DNA from: Lineus longissimus
Lineage: Eukaryota; Nemertea; Pilidiophora; Heteronemertea; Lineidae
Direction: 5' to 3'
Length of the DNA: 64,000 nt
Assembly (NCBI RefSeq): GCF_910592395.1
Contig: NC_088314.1
Location: 10,724,001-10,788,000, forward strand
Positions 22,147 through 34,013 of the stretch are shown piece by piece. Numbering within the stretch: position 1 is the first letter of the stretch; each line of letters opens with the position of its first letter. The position numbers and the translations under genes are program-made. The notes below the pieces were generated by a model, which saw only the letters and a program-made list of their open reading frames with translations, searched no databases and was not told the origin of the DNA.

Positions 22147-23828
22147 GGGCCTGTTTCATAAAACTTTTTAAAGGAGTTCCTTTAAGGAACCATAAAGGAA
22201 GGAGTTATTTAAAATTTAAAGGAACAAAATCAGAGCGTTTCACAAACTGGCTTGAAGGTACCTTTAGCCTGCCTTTCCTTTAGCAGGTGAATCTACGGTT
22301 CACCCACCAAGCGCCCGGAAGTCGGAATTCAATTGAAACGCGGTAATATCTGCTCAGAGGCACTCTGCCGGTTCGTTATGTGATGTAATTATGTTGGATA
22401 TAGGCCCTTCGTGCAGCGTGTTTGACAAGCATTTTGGCAAATGACAACCAAACTTTTAAAGGGGGGGGGGTCATTGATAAATGAACGAATATTTTTGGCT
22501 TTACTTTTACTTTGAGATGGTCCCTTATCCCCATGAATCAGTCTATAATGTTGCAACCAATTCCTCTCTTATTTGGTTTCCGTTCATGTCATTGTACCTT
22601 GGAGGAAACTCGTCATCCCCAGCATCAGTATCAGAGGAATCATCGTCTGTACTATCCGGATCATGTAAGACTGGCAACTTGTATCTGACGGAAACATTGT
22701 GAAGAGCACAGCAAGACTGAATTACCATGCTTTTGCAGGAGTGTAATGTAGCTCCTTCCTGAGGCATCTGAAGCGTTGCTTCAACAATCCATTGCAACGC
22801 TCAATGATGCTCCTAGCTTTACATTGCCTCCGTTGATAATGTTTTTCCTGTCGTGTTTGAGCATTACCAAGAGGTGTCATAATCCATCTCTTGGAAGGAT
22901 ACCCAGAATCTCCCAACAGCCATCCATTTGGTGGATTTCTCTCGAATTCTCGGCCTAGTGCTGAACTGTGAAGGACGTAGGAGGCGTGTGTTCCACCAGG
23001 AAAACGGGCTACACAGTTATTTATTATCATGTCCCAGTCACACACAAGCATCGCATTGATGCTGTGAAACCCCTTTCGATTCACGTATATATTTTCGTTG
23101 ATGCTTGGTTTGCTGATGCGGAAGTGGGTCCCATCAATCGACTCAATCACGCGGGGAAATTCCGTTTTTTCGAAAAACTTCGCCTTCACATGCTGTAGAT
23201 TGTTCGGGAAGTACACGTGTTGATCGATACGAGCCGCCAAAGCAGAGGAAACTGCATTTATGCATCGTGAAGCGCTTGACACACTAATGTGATGATTGTC
23301 CCCAACACTCGACTGGTTATTGCCACTGGCCAAAAAACGCAACGCAGTGCTTACTTGCATTGACACAGTAAGGGCGTGGTTCCTCTCTGTCGGATGCTGA
23401 AGCTCCGCCGAAAGCTCTCTACAAAAATCGATGCAAATGTTTTTTGGAAATCTGTATCGTTTCATAAATAAATCCTCCCGCATCGAATCAATCGGGTCAA
23501 ATCGATCACGGAATATCCTCTCCCGCCGAATAGCGCGTCTCTCACGCTCTTGTATTAAGCGCAGCATGATGGCACGTCCACTCTGCTCGACGTCCGAAGG
23601 CAGAAACAACTCGTAAAGGAAGCTTGAAGGAGCCCCGAACCTCCTTCAGATTTAAAGGAACTCTGTTAACTAAAGGAAGGTTAATGGCACTACCTGAAAC
23701 ACTCGTTAAAGCCACCATTAACCTAGATAGTTAATGGAAGCTTTATGAAACGGTTAGGTCCTTTAAGGAACGTCGTTAACGTGCCTTTAGGCCTAAAGGA
23801 ACTCCATTAAGCTTTATGAAACAGGTCC
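22147..23828. mobile_element. PIF/Harbinger element nested in the Pogo-like TIR
   Basis: Inverted termini GGGCCTGTTTCATAAA (left) and TTTATGAAACAGGTCC (right) bound a transposase gene. The Pogo-like left terminus shows the uninterrupted target, attctggtc on the complementary strand, so the 3-bp duplication is CAG on the left and CTG on the right (one change). Subterminal 'aaaggaactcc'-type words are repeated in both arms. Confidence 0.8.
22543..23609 (-). pseudogene. HARBI1-like: HARBI1-type (DDE_4) transposase, one frameshift
   Basis: The frame from 23609 to 22722 encodes an N-terminal basic region, HTH-like residues (MQVSTALRFLASGN ... SVSSASRCI) and a DDE_4 nuclease core: ESIDGTHFRI (first Asp), LLGDSGYPSKRW (second Asp), ARSIIERCNGLLKQRF (Glu). 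Near 22728 the sense frame shifts and continues to 22543 with CALHNVSVRYKLP and an acidic tail. No ATG opens the frame; the first internal one is near 23573. No Myb-like partner gene is present in this copy. Confidence 0.8.
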
Positions 23829-23895
23829 CTGGTCTTCTTGTGGTGGCCAGCAAATGCAACGTATACAGTATATACTTTACATGTACCTGTCTACC

Positions 23896-26800
23896 CAGAA
23901 GTATTAAGGTAGCAGGAAGGGTTGGGCGTTTGTGGTTTCTGAGTCTGAGGGGGTTGGTGTCTGTTGACTGTGCTTTAAGAGAGACTAGGCATGGCGCCAG
24001 TCTCTCTTAAAGCACAGTCAACAGGCATTTGGTCTCAGTATTTGGGTTTTGATTGCCATGACTGTACCCCTGTAAAAGTCAGAGGAGGAGAAGTTTGGAA
24101 TGATGAAAGCATTGAAGAAGAAGAAATGTTATTATTGAGGAAAGCAAAATTTATTATGAGACTAGAAGGCAGTGTCCTGACTTGATTATTTTGAAAATGG
24201 TGGTCTGAACACATTAAAAGGTGGAACATGGCATTTTATCGACTTTGAAGTGTTCCGCAGTTAAAGGGAGACTATAGGCAGCAGCTAGGTAGGCAAGATA
24301 AAGTCATACAAATTTGCCAATAAGGGTCAGTCATATCTCACAGTACGTGGAAATGTTCACACTTGTACATGGAATGTATTAAGAGCCGCATCAAACATGA
24401 CCAAGTGCCCTTATTGGGCATATCAGTCATCAAAAGATGGTCAACCTCACCCCCCTGCCGCTGCCTATAGTCCTCCTTTAAAAAGTCAATTGATGTGTAT
24501 GACACGAGCGTGTGAGCGATATTGACATGTTTAAAATTTGAACAACGTATAACATATTTACAATGAGCAGATAACAATATCACTATTATCAGCAGTATTA
24601 TGCATTCACTGTGGGAACATGTGGGAAAATGACTGGTCATGTGGATGAGTGGCGTACAGTAGTGTTCAGGAACTTGTGCATGGACAATCACAGTGGATAA
24701 TATGACTGACTTGGGAAGAGCAGGATGTTTTGAGCATAACCAAAAGGCTGCTTTAAGGCGAGGAGAAGGCAAGAGGGAAATGACTTTAAATGTAGAAAAT
24801 GTCCCAAAAAATGCAGAGCACTACTGTATATGATGAGTTTATGTTACCAACATGAGCAGTGAACAATATCAGCAGTGTTATGATTTCACTGTGGTAGGGT
24901 AGCAGAAGTTGCCACAAACGGAGCAGCACTTTGAGGTAATTAGTCACATGGACGGTATGTAAATAGTGTATAATTTGAGCATTATGATTTGGTTGTACAG
25001 TACAGACTGTCTCCGGTGAGGCAAGAATGAGACATGATATCTGAAGAAAGGAATGTCTGATGTGGATTAGTAAGAGCCGCGTAGTTTGAGATTCGATCGC
25101 TATGAAAGTCTATTCCCTGAACTGTGGTACATGATGGCCATGGTTGGAGTAAGTTAGTTGTCATCGGACACGTCCGAAGTTGGTGGTGTGGTTTGCTGCC
25201 TGGTTGATGTGCTTGAGCGCTGAATGACGAGGCTGGGTGCAGGGCGTTTTAGTCTCCTTGTTGTGGAACGTATGTCGGGCAGGTCTGGTGATTTTTGCCG
25301 GGATGTCGAAGGCGCCGGATTGTTGGCCAGGTGTGGTTGCGGTCGTCGTGCTGCTGTTGGCCTTTGGTTGTGGCCGATGCGCAATTGGCAAGGACGTTCG
25401 ACTGCTATTTCAACTTGGAGGCGTCGATTGGCAATGTGTGGTAGGTGGTACAGTGGGGCGTCCTCGAGGATTGCAGCTGGTCGGACAGACGTGAGGTGGA
25501 ATGTGGGCGGCTGCACTTCTTCGTCGGTGGCTTTAATACCAGGCTTGTACCAGCCGCAGATTTCCCAGGAGATGTTGTTGATAGCATAGTGCTGCAGCAC
25601 ATTAGTGATTGCTGCCCTGAATTCTAGCATGGGGATAGGTGTACTGGTTGTCTGCAAGAACAATGGTGATGTTGTTTAAGACATGGTGTTAATAGTTTCA
25701 TTTCTGCATTCAGTGGGAGTTGGATGCTACATCTGGAGGCGGCTGTTATAAAACGCGGATTCCGCGGAAATCCGCGGAAAAATCTAACTTGGCTGCAGGG
25801 TGGCTACCTGAACCGCAGGTGAGAGTTTTTCATATTAATAGTGTGCATTGTTGGGCGCATGAAGTACTCCTGGTGACAAGGTCTTTGGTAATCCCCGTTA
25901 TATGGTGCGCTGTATGCGCCGTAAATCACAAGCACCTTGTACAGTAGTTTGAAATAAACTTACTCTAGGACGGGCCGCGAAGTAAGTTTTTGTGATTGCT
26001 AAAAATAGACTCCAATGTGCAGTCGCATACATGTATATGGTTGGTTAGGTTCGAGCTGCAAGGAGATTGTCCTAAAACATTTTCGTAGACCAGAATTCAG
26101 TTCGTCATCGACCTATATTTGAAGGAGGCATACCGTAACGTACATCAATCCGGGCATCAATCACACTTGAAAACAGCCTCGTAATATGTTCCGTTAGGGA
26201 ATCAGGAACCACGGTGGTGTCGAAGATAGGCCTAACATGCAAAGTTTATCAACACCAAGAAGAAAGAGGGAAGAGTCGATCGGAATGGCATGAATGGCGC
26301 TCCAGAGGATTAAAATCTGACCGATGAAATATGCAGATAACTGGTAGTTCTTGCCTCCGATTTATGATTTATGTTGTTATTTGTATAATATAATTATCAT
26401 TAAATATTATGCGCGTATTTACTGGCGGCTTTGTGATTTTTCCGCGGAATCCGCGGATTTCCGCGGAATCCGCGTTTTATAACAGCCGATCTGGAGGTCA
26501 GATTGTAACACGTGAAGGTATGGCCAGTGACGGCTCCTGAATAAACATTATGATGGGTTTCGGTACTGTAAGAAAGAAAGGGTGGTTGAGTGTGTGCTGA
26601 ATAACAATACGGTTCATGTGAACTTGTTGACATCTACATGATCTAGTGCTGTTATTGGTCATGGTACATGGTAGGCCTAATCATCATGCCTATATGTTTC
26701 AGGAAAAGCTCGGAGTAAAATGAACTGACGATGAATAATGATGTTGTTCATGTTTACCATGTTTACTGGTACATAGCCATAGGGTATGCACTGGCCAGTG

Positions 26801-27524
26801 CACCGCACCTTGCATATTTTGTTTTTTGAATGCGCATGCTTTTTGGGCAAAAATCACTTCTACCAACACTAATGAATAATGTCTTCTTATCCCTATGACT
26901 CCATACACAGTGAGGGCATTGTCCCATTCCCATCAAATGGTAACTTATTGTACCGTATTAGGGTGGAAGTTGGGGAGCAGATACCTACCGTTGCACGCCT
27001 GTCATAATCAGCAGTGATGAGCTTAGCGCGATATGGAACATTCTTCAGAAACTCAAGCGAGGGAAGTCTGCTCATTAGCATATCTCGCGCACTGCTCCTT
27101 CTTGTCAAACATCGTAGTGAAATCGTAATGGAAAACGTCTGGCTTTGCGCCAGACGTTGAGACCAACAAGTGAAGAACTAATAGGTAAAGAACTTCTACT
27201 TGCGCGAGACTGCTCTGATAAAATTATCATTGCAGAGACTACGGTGACTTACACATATATTTTTTACAATCAAAAATGCCCTCAAAAGACGACATGGAAT
27301 GATTATTTTATTGATATTTCCTACTATATACCTTCCAATTATCACTTTATACAAATAGATCGGCGTTAGGTCGCATGCTTTTCTTTCCCGGTGACACTAT
27401 AAAGCAAAATAGTTGCAACCCCGTAAATGCGCTATAAGTCCAATAATAAGTGACGGTGACCCGTTATAAATGTTTCGCCAGCTTCGCTTTTTTGCCGCTA
27501 CGCGGCGCGTTGGGCCCTTGTGTC
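23896..27524 (+). mobile_element. Copy of the no-TSD repeat, inserted at an exactly readable empty site
   Basis: Starts CAGAAGTATTAAGG and ends in GGGCCCTTGTGTC after the hairpin gccgctacgcggc. Left flank 'gtctacc' and right flank 'aagttattaagcc' join to give the sequence found uninterrupted at 12310, 15829 and 16070, so no target bases were duplicated. The first 440 bp and the last ~1 kb match the other copies; the middle (24340-25730) is rearranged and partly inverted. A 749-bp MITE sits at 25740-26488. Confidence 0.8.
25740..26488. mobile_element. MITE with palindromic CCGCGG termini and 9-bp target duplication, copy 1
   Basis: Termini CGGCTGTTATAAAACGCGG and its complement bound 749 bp without a gene. 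ATCTGGAGG flanks both sides (25731-25739, 26489-26497). The opposite-orientation copy at 62292-63025 also has a 9-bp duplication. A 9-bp duplication suggests a Mutator-like (MULE) origin; no transposase is present. Confidence 0.85.
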
Positions 27525-27659
27525 AAGTTATTAAGCCATGATATTTTGTACTAGTTTCATGGTAATATTCTACCGATGACTTGATTTTCTCCTTTATGTA
27601 GTGTAATCATTTCTTATGTTTTTTGACTGAGCAACATTGCATATGTAATAATTTTGCAG

Positions 27660-28246
27660 CCTAAGAGGAAACGTATCATACGTCGAATCTGCAGTTTTTG
27701 GAAAAGTTCTTCAGTTAAATGATAAGAACGGTTTCGCCACACTTCATTACATAGACGTATTCAAGATGAATTCGATGACTATCATATTTTATATAAGATA
27801 CCTTCTGATGAAAAGTCCCAACAATGTATTGCTCATTTTATCTTGTGGTAGAGCGAGGATTCATGCAAGAGATTATGTCGGCGGAGGAATTGCAATTAAT
27901 ATTGCTTATCACACCCCCAGTGTTGATGACAATTGTCACTTTTCAACTGCCTCTCAATCTTTAATATCTGATTTAAGTTGGCAGCATTATGCTGCTACAA
28001 TTCGAGCGGGAAATGTACCACTGAAGGATATTGCTAAAATTCGGCCAACTCGTCAGCCTCAAGTGATGCTTTATAGTAATGGTAATCTTGTCAGATGTCA
28101 TCATCATGTACGTTATTCACATAAGCAGAGGCCCTTTCAAAAACAGATTTTGTTGGGTGGATCATTAACCAAGAGGCAAATGTCAAATTTTAGGTTTTTT
28201 CCAACTATCGTATCAAAGCGTGATATTGCAAATAGCCGTAAAATAG
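27660..28246 (+). CDS. LamG/ConA-like domain exon, unit 3 (intact)
   Basis: Same boundaries (ttttgcag, g|gtacgt), same 587-nt length and same open frame as 16212-16798. It differs at about 10 % of residues (for example IHARDYVGGGIAINIAYHTP, VRCHHHVRYSHKQRP). It belongs to the unit whose first exon is at 18867 but is now separated from it by 7.4 kb of transposons. A following exon-like piece at about 28535 (after tctacag) is shortened. Confidence 0.6.
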
Positions 28247-28699
28247 GTACGTTCACATGCACCTGTCCACTTGTTTTCTAAAATTTCTAAAAGCGAACTT
28301 GAACTGAGCTCAATAATTAGTTTCTCTCCTTAATCTTGTTATTAGCACTCGGTGGATGAAGGAATACTCGAATTCGTCTTTCTGAATAATATTCGATCTA
28401 AGCTTGATTGTATCAGAGAGTGCATCCGTCAAGCCATGGCTGGGAAGCTAGAAAAGTGCCTCGGAATCCTTTACACTTTAGCAAGGAAAACTTGTGCGGT
28501 TTACAAAGCATTTGATGTATGAATCTCGTCTACAGGTAGACCGGCCAATATCAGCGGTCAGAGTTTTGAAAAGACTTATGGCAAAAATGGTGTGCCAATG
28601 GATGTCATCTATACTGTATAATGGACGTTGTGGCCGCGAATTAAAAGGAGGTGAATTGAGTTTCAAAATGGGGCCTCGGATATGCGTTGAATGTTTGCA

Positions 28700-30634
28700 A
28701 CCTTTGGCTTAGTACGTGTGGATCATATTTAAAAGTGTCTTTGAGGGTGTCATAAGTGGAATATCTCGGCGATTTTAGGATATTTTAGGAAATCGTCCAC
28801 TTGAAGGAGAGCTGACTTAGATGTAACTGCTCATCGGAGCGCCATATGGCTCTACCAGCGTTGCCGGGTATTGGTGATCTCCTTCTTCAAGGCAGACAGA
28901 ATTCTCTCTGCCCGTATTAGCTTCCAGCACCGATGCATAAAGTGCTATACATCCTTGCTTCCAGGTACAGAACACACAATAATAGTGGGATTAGTAATTA
29001 GCATATTCTATTTCAACGAGTCAAGGAGTTACCCCTGACCAGGGGCTTGTGCTGAAGAACATTCGGCAGAGAGGACTGATAGGTACAAACTCATTCAGTT
29101 GCATCAATAGACTGTTGTATGCCGAGATAAACAGCATATGTACAGTGTTGTGTTAGCATTGGTTTGTCTTAAAAATTCTCTATCACAGCTGTCAATATTT
29201 CAGGTATCTGCAGAGGCACTGAGGACAAAGGCTAAAAAGCTGCTCATGTTGCTGGACATCAGCTTCCCAGTCGTTCATATAAAGCCCTTTGCCAAAGACG
29301 TTCATCAACGGTTATTCTTGGGCTTGCGTTCACGATCTTTATGCGCCTTTGTCCGATGTTGGCATTCGGTACCGGGAGTGGGTAGATGACATTCCTAATA
29401 TGTGTATGTACCATGTAATGTTCTAGCTACGGTATTACAGGACTGGCGCCTATATCATAAAATAATATCTTTAGTATTATTCTTTATTTCCTCCTCGCTA
29501 GAAGATTCCAGCATCCAAGAAATTATACATGTATTTACAAAAAAGATTTTGCAAAACAGAAAGGAAAGGAAAAGCTGTCTGTAAACTATTCTTCTTGACA
29601 TTCTTTCTTAAAGGAATGGGCGGCTTTTTGGATTTATTATCTTTGTCCATCTTATGGTTTATCAGTAAACTATTTTTCTGAACGTGTTTGATGCTTTTCG
29701 AAATTTGGTTTTTAGCCCTCAGATAGTCGAAAAGCGCGTTATTCGTTATTTCTAGTACGCACAAGTCCTGGCACGAAAAACCTTTCCCGCCACGTTAGTG
29801 CACGCCGAGATCGGAGTTCACGTCACCCCGCTATTACGACGCATCGTCATTTCTATCATCGTCGCAGTAGCGGGAAATGGAGCGCCAACAGAGAGGTTAA
29901 GATTTTTGATCCGAGAACGAGATTGAGAACGAGGTTGGCTTTTCCCAACTTGTTCTCCCCTCGGATCAAAGTCTTAACTTCTATAACACCATGACATCGT
30001 GATGAAGATATTCGTTTCCGCGCAGCGCGTCACCGTGCATCGAGATCCGCACAAAAATTATCTCTGCACGGCGGCCTCACTCGGGTCCAATCGGAACCAA
30101 GATCGGAAAAGCGTGTTAATGCAGTCAGTTTTTGAATCTTTGAGTTTTATGTGTTATTCAATGATGGGGCAGTGCGACTGGACAGCCGACAGCTTGGTAA
30201 TAATGGCCTTTAGTTGTCCTTTAATATCACTGCCGCCGCCTGGCTTGATTATGACACTGTTTCCCCAACGATGTTTCTACAAGTTCAATGTCTGTCATGT
30301 TTCAGAGTCTGCTACTTACACACTCATCACACTTCTGCTCTATACTGTAACAAAAACTGACCCTATTACTGCTGAAGGCAGTGCATTTGCAAAAGAAGTG
30401 AATGTGTGGATCCGCGTACGTCTTATTGCATTCTTTTATACAAGAATTATGTTCAATACGTAGTGCATAGCATTGTAAGAGGAGCATAATTTGATAAATT
30501 GCACAAATCCAAATAATTGATGGAAAGTCAAGAGATACTCAATATTTAGGAAATTTTGGTTGACAATTTTCTTGACAGTCTAACACAAATATTTAGTTTT
30601 CATACAAAAATTTAAGTCAACGGTAATGCCACAA
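28700..30634. other. No recognisable gene; possible exon fragment near 29205
   Basis: After tatttcag at about 29203 an open stretch reads SAEALRTKAKKLLMLLDISF, then runs to a stop near 29389; it could be an exon of unknown identity, but no partner exons were found. 29896-29980 is an imperfect palindrome. I see nothing else. Confidence 0.3.
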
Positions 30635-31223
30635 CAATAGAGAGTATTCGCACCCGCACGGTTAGCCAAACGACTACATTTAGGTCATCAAATATTGCGG
30701 TCTTATGACGTTTATACATACGGTTTGGAGAGATTATTATCCGTAGCTAGTTACAATACGTGAGTGAAAAACGGTTTGACAAAACAGCATGATTATCCAA
30801 AAAAAATCTTCCCACAATGATAGTTTTTCTTTTAAAATCATTAATGAACAAATACCTTTGCAATTTTTTGTGAAATATTTCGTTTCTGGCATTTGTATCC
30901 ATGTTTATTTCACTTTTAAATATCTTGTTTATAGCCGTCCATAAGTGCCTTTTTCATTGATGTCCAAGGCAGTCAAAAGAGGCATTTCGCAATTTAACTG
31001 ATTACAAAATCAGCACTGTTAAGTCATCGACTAATCTGTGCGGTCGTTACGTGTACACAGGCCATTATAAGAGGCCTTTTGGCTAGCCGTCTGCATTTCA
31101 CGCATAACAAGCTGGATATCCGCAAGGTGAATGGCGTTTAGCATGTTTGGTAAAATACACTACGGGTAGCTTGATTTTCTCTGGTGGTAGATCTCAGTGC
31201 CAGAAGTAGCTAATTTCTATTAA

Positions 31224-32654
31224 GGCCTATCGAAAGGGCTCAACTACAAGTGGCATTGAAATGGGATGATAAGTTCAATAATGATATAGAAAATAAATTG
31301 AATAAAAAGCAGCATAGCATCAGTATCTGAGATGTGACTGATAATACTTCCACTTTGAAAAATTAGAAAAATGTAAGCAATGTGGAGTTTGATTCAATTT
31401 TTGGGTGAAAAATGCCACATTTGTTGGAAGAAACCAACAGGCACGAGCACACATGGTACATAGGAATAAATTTGACATTCATAAAATTTCAATATCAGCG
31501 CACCTGATGCTCTGAATTTAACGTGAAAAGAAAGAGTGAAACACAACATGTTCAGATTGGGAACATTTTCCATTGAAGCCAAAGTGGTCGCCATCTTTGG
31601 TTGTTGTCACTCATGGCCATGTGTACATGGTGTCTATGGTGTGCATGCATGCACATTGTAAACAAATCAGTAGGCCTAGATGGACGACTATTATGGCACC
31701 TACAATGCATGAAACATACGCGATTACTGATCCACACTGTCTACATGTACTTTTCGTTCTTCTGCATCACCTTGCCATCCTTGATGTGGTTTTCATTCAT
31801 GAAAAATGATACAAATTACACATTTAAACTTTTCACTGTGATTTATGGAGCCGCACAGCACCTTCGTCGGAAACGGAAGTACAATTCCGCGGAGCAAAAG
31901 TAGTTTCAGATAGTGCATCAGAAGCAGCTAATTAGCTATAAAACATGATACAATGTACTTAAAAAATTATAAATACTGATATCTACACGCCTGGTGCATT
32001 TTTACACTTCGAATTCCCGTGAATTTAACGAAATAAACTTTTAGTGAAACTTTGTATTACTACGCCATGATTTTCTGTGTTGACATCTTCCATGAAATCG
32101 TATCATAACAAATCACTCTTTTATGGTTTTTATACCAGTCCGATTTCTTTGAAAGTCGAATACGTTCAATTGCATCATCTAATCATTTAGGACATCATGA
32201 AATGCAGGTAATCGAAAGTGATCAATATTGTTTTTTCGACCCAAATATACCTACCGCTTTCTGGCCATGAGTGACAACAACCAAAGATGGCGACCACTTT
32301 GGCTTCAATGGAAAATGTTCCCAATCTGAACATGTTGTGTTTCACTCTTTCTTTTCACGTTAAATTCAGAGCATCAGGTGCGCTGATATTGAAATTTTAT
32401 GAATGTCAAATTCATTCCTATGTACCATGTGTGCTCGTGCCTGTTGGTTTCTTCCAACAAATGTGGCATTTTTCACCCAAAAAATGAATCTCCACATTGC
32501 TTACATTTTTCTAATTTTTCAAAGTGGAAGTATTATCAGTCCACATCTCGGATACTGATGCTATGCTGCTTTTTATTCAATTTATTTTCTATATCATTAT
32601 TGAACTTATCATCCCATTTCAATGCCACTTGTAGTTGAGCCCTTTCGATAGGCC
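31224..32654. mobile_element. Fold-back element with ~390-bp inverted repeats, TTAA on both sides
   Basis: 31224-31619 is the near-perfect reverse complement of 32262-32654, separated by about 640 bp of unrelated sequence with no gene. TTAA lies at 31220-31223 and 32655-32658. A TTAA target is typical of piggyBac (and Kolobok) elements, but the GGCCTATCGAAAGGGC terminus is not one I recognise, so the family is open. Confidence 0.8.
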
Positions 32655-32750
32655 TTAATCCTTTGTTTCGGAAATAATTTCGTATTCTTTAAATGGAATT
32701 TTATGATTTTAAAAAAGGCCTGCATAAAACTTTCCTGATTCTCTTTTAGC

Positions 32751-33896
32751 ATGGCGACCGAAGGTGCAAGTACCAGCAAGTCAACAAAAAAAAAAACGCG
32801 CCTACTCCATTTTTCCCAGCACTTGACATTCTTCTTCTCAGAGAACTGGTTGCGGTACAACCAACAACTAAGCCAGCGTGGGATGAAGTCCACCAACATG
32901 TGAACACAGCTTTGACGGAGGTGAAGCGTGACAACTTTGTCACTCTCCGGGCATGCAAGGATAGGGTGAAAACTCTCCAAGAGGCTCATACGAAGGACGA
33001 GTTGAAATCTCTTAGAGCGTAAGTATATCTTAAACACTGAAACATTGCAGTGTAAGACAAATGTGGCTAAGAGCGGTCCCATACACTCTGTGTCATTAGG
33101 CCCTTGGTGATTTTAAGTTACCAGGGAGATATCATTTTCTTGATGGAAAAATTGGTCCAAGTATATACATGTACAATGTGTTTTTCCATTGCTTTAGCAC
33201 CAATTAAAACACTATTTTATAATTTATACTCCCAGTTTCTTTCTCGGCTGAAAATGCGTCACGCTGACCTTTGATCAGGACCTGCAATGTTACTCATCAA
33301 CTTTTGTGTCACTTTTTAGGTCTGGGACAGATGAGGAATACGACGAGCGAGCCCAGCTGCTTACTGAGTTGGCCAGCCTTAGTTAGGAAAGGGCGGCCAA
33401 AAAGCAGGAAGAAAAACCCGATCTCAAGGAAGCCCAGGGACGACAAATACGCCAGGCTGCTATGGAGACGCTGAAAGTAAGAGACGATCCAGAAGAACAC
33501 GCGGATGGTTTTGATCGTGAGTTGGACGGAGCTGATGAAAATCTCGAACATCATGGAAAGAAAGGTAAGAATAACTTTTTCTTCTTCACGAAAGTATGAA
33601 ACTCGCTTTAATGGCAGCTACTGATTGACAATACGTACATTGAATTACATGTAACATAACCCGACTCTGCATTAAACGGCGGGTACACTATTCTTTTTGC
33701 AGCTGCGAATTGCACCACCAAGCCGGCAACGAAGAAGCGTCGAACTGATTCTGCAGAGTACGTGACGTATCTAAAAGATAAACTTACCTTTGAAAAAGAG
33801 CGTTTCGAAGTAGAAAAGAAGGAAAGAGAGGCGAGGATCCAGAGGGATCAGCAAATGATGGAAATGATGATGGCGTTGGCCAAAAACAAAAATTAG
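32751..33896 (+). pseudogene. Harbinger Myb/SANT-like accessory protein, three exons, broken
   Basis: Exon 1 (32751-33018) starts ATG after tttag. A poly-A tract near 32790 shifts the frame, after which FPALDILLLRELVAVQPTTK and TLRACKDRVKTLQEAH read like a Myb/SANT-type domain. Exon 2 (33320-33564) begins SGTDEEYDERAQLL and has TAG at 33384-33386. Exon 3 (33703-33896) is a basic coiled coil (KKRRTDSAEYV ... MMEMMMALAKNKN). Splice phases agree at both introns. In this superfamily the protein binds the terminal repeats and helps carry the transposase to the nucleus. Confidence 0.7.
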
Positions 33897-34013
33897 ATGC
33901 TGCTCGCACGATGTAAGATTTGACAAATAAATAATTACTCGCAGAATAAATTTGGACTTTTCGTCTGTAATTTGCAGAATTCAAATATTTTCTCTACATT
34001 TACAACGCAAAGT

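Larger units (their letters stand above)
20132..23868. mobile_element. Pogo/Tigger-like transposon with TA duplication, carrying a nested Harbinger
   Basis: Termini CTGTATACGTTGCATTTGC... (20132) and the reverse complement at 23868 are flanked by TA on both sides. The uninterrupted host sequence is visible in unit 2 at about 15800 (gtatatatactttac), so the insertion site can be read exactly. The terminal inverted repeat is at least 80 bp. Its right copy is split at 22146/23829 by the Harbinger at 22147-23828. Confidence 0.85.

Noticed and set aside
25224-25663. ORFs of 121-169 codons in the rearranged repeat copy
   Set aside because: They overlap on both strands and are built from scrambled repeat modules with no known domain.
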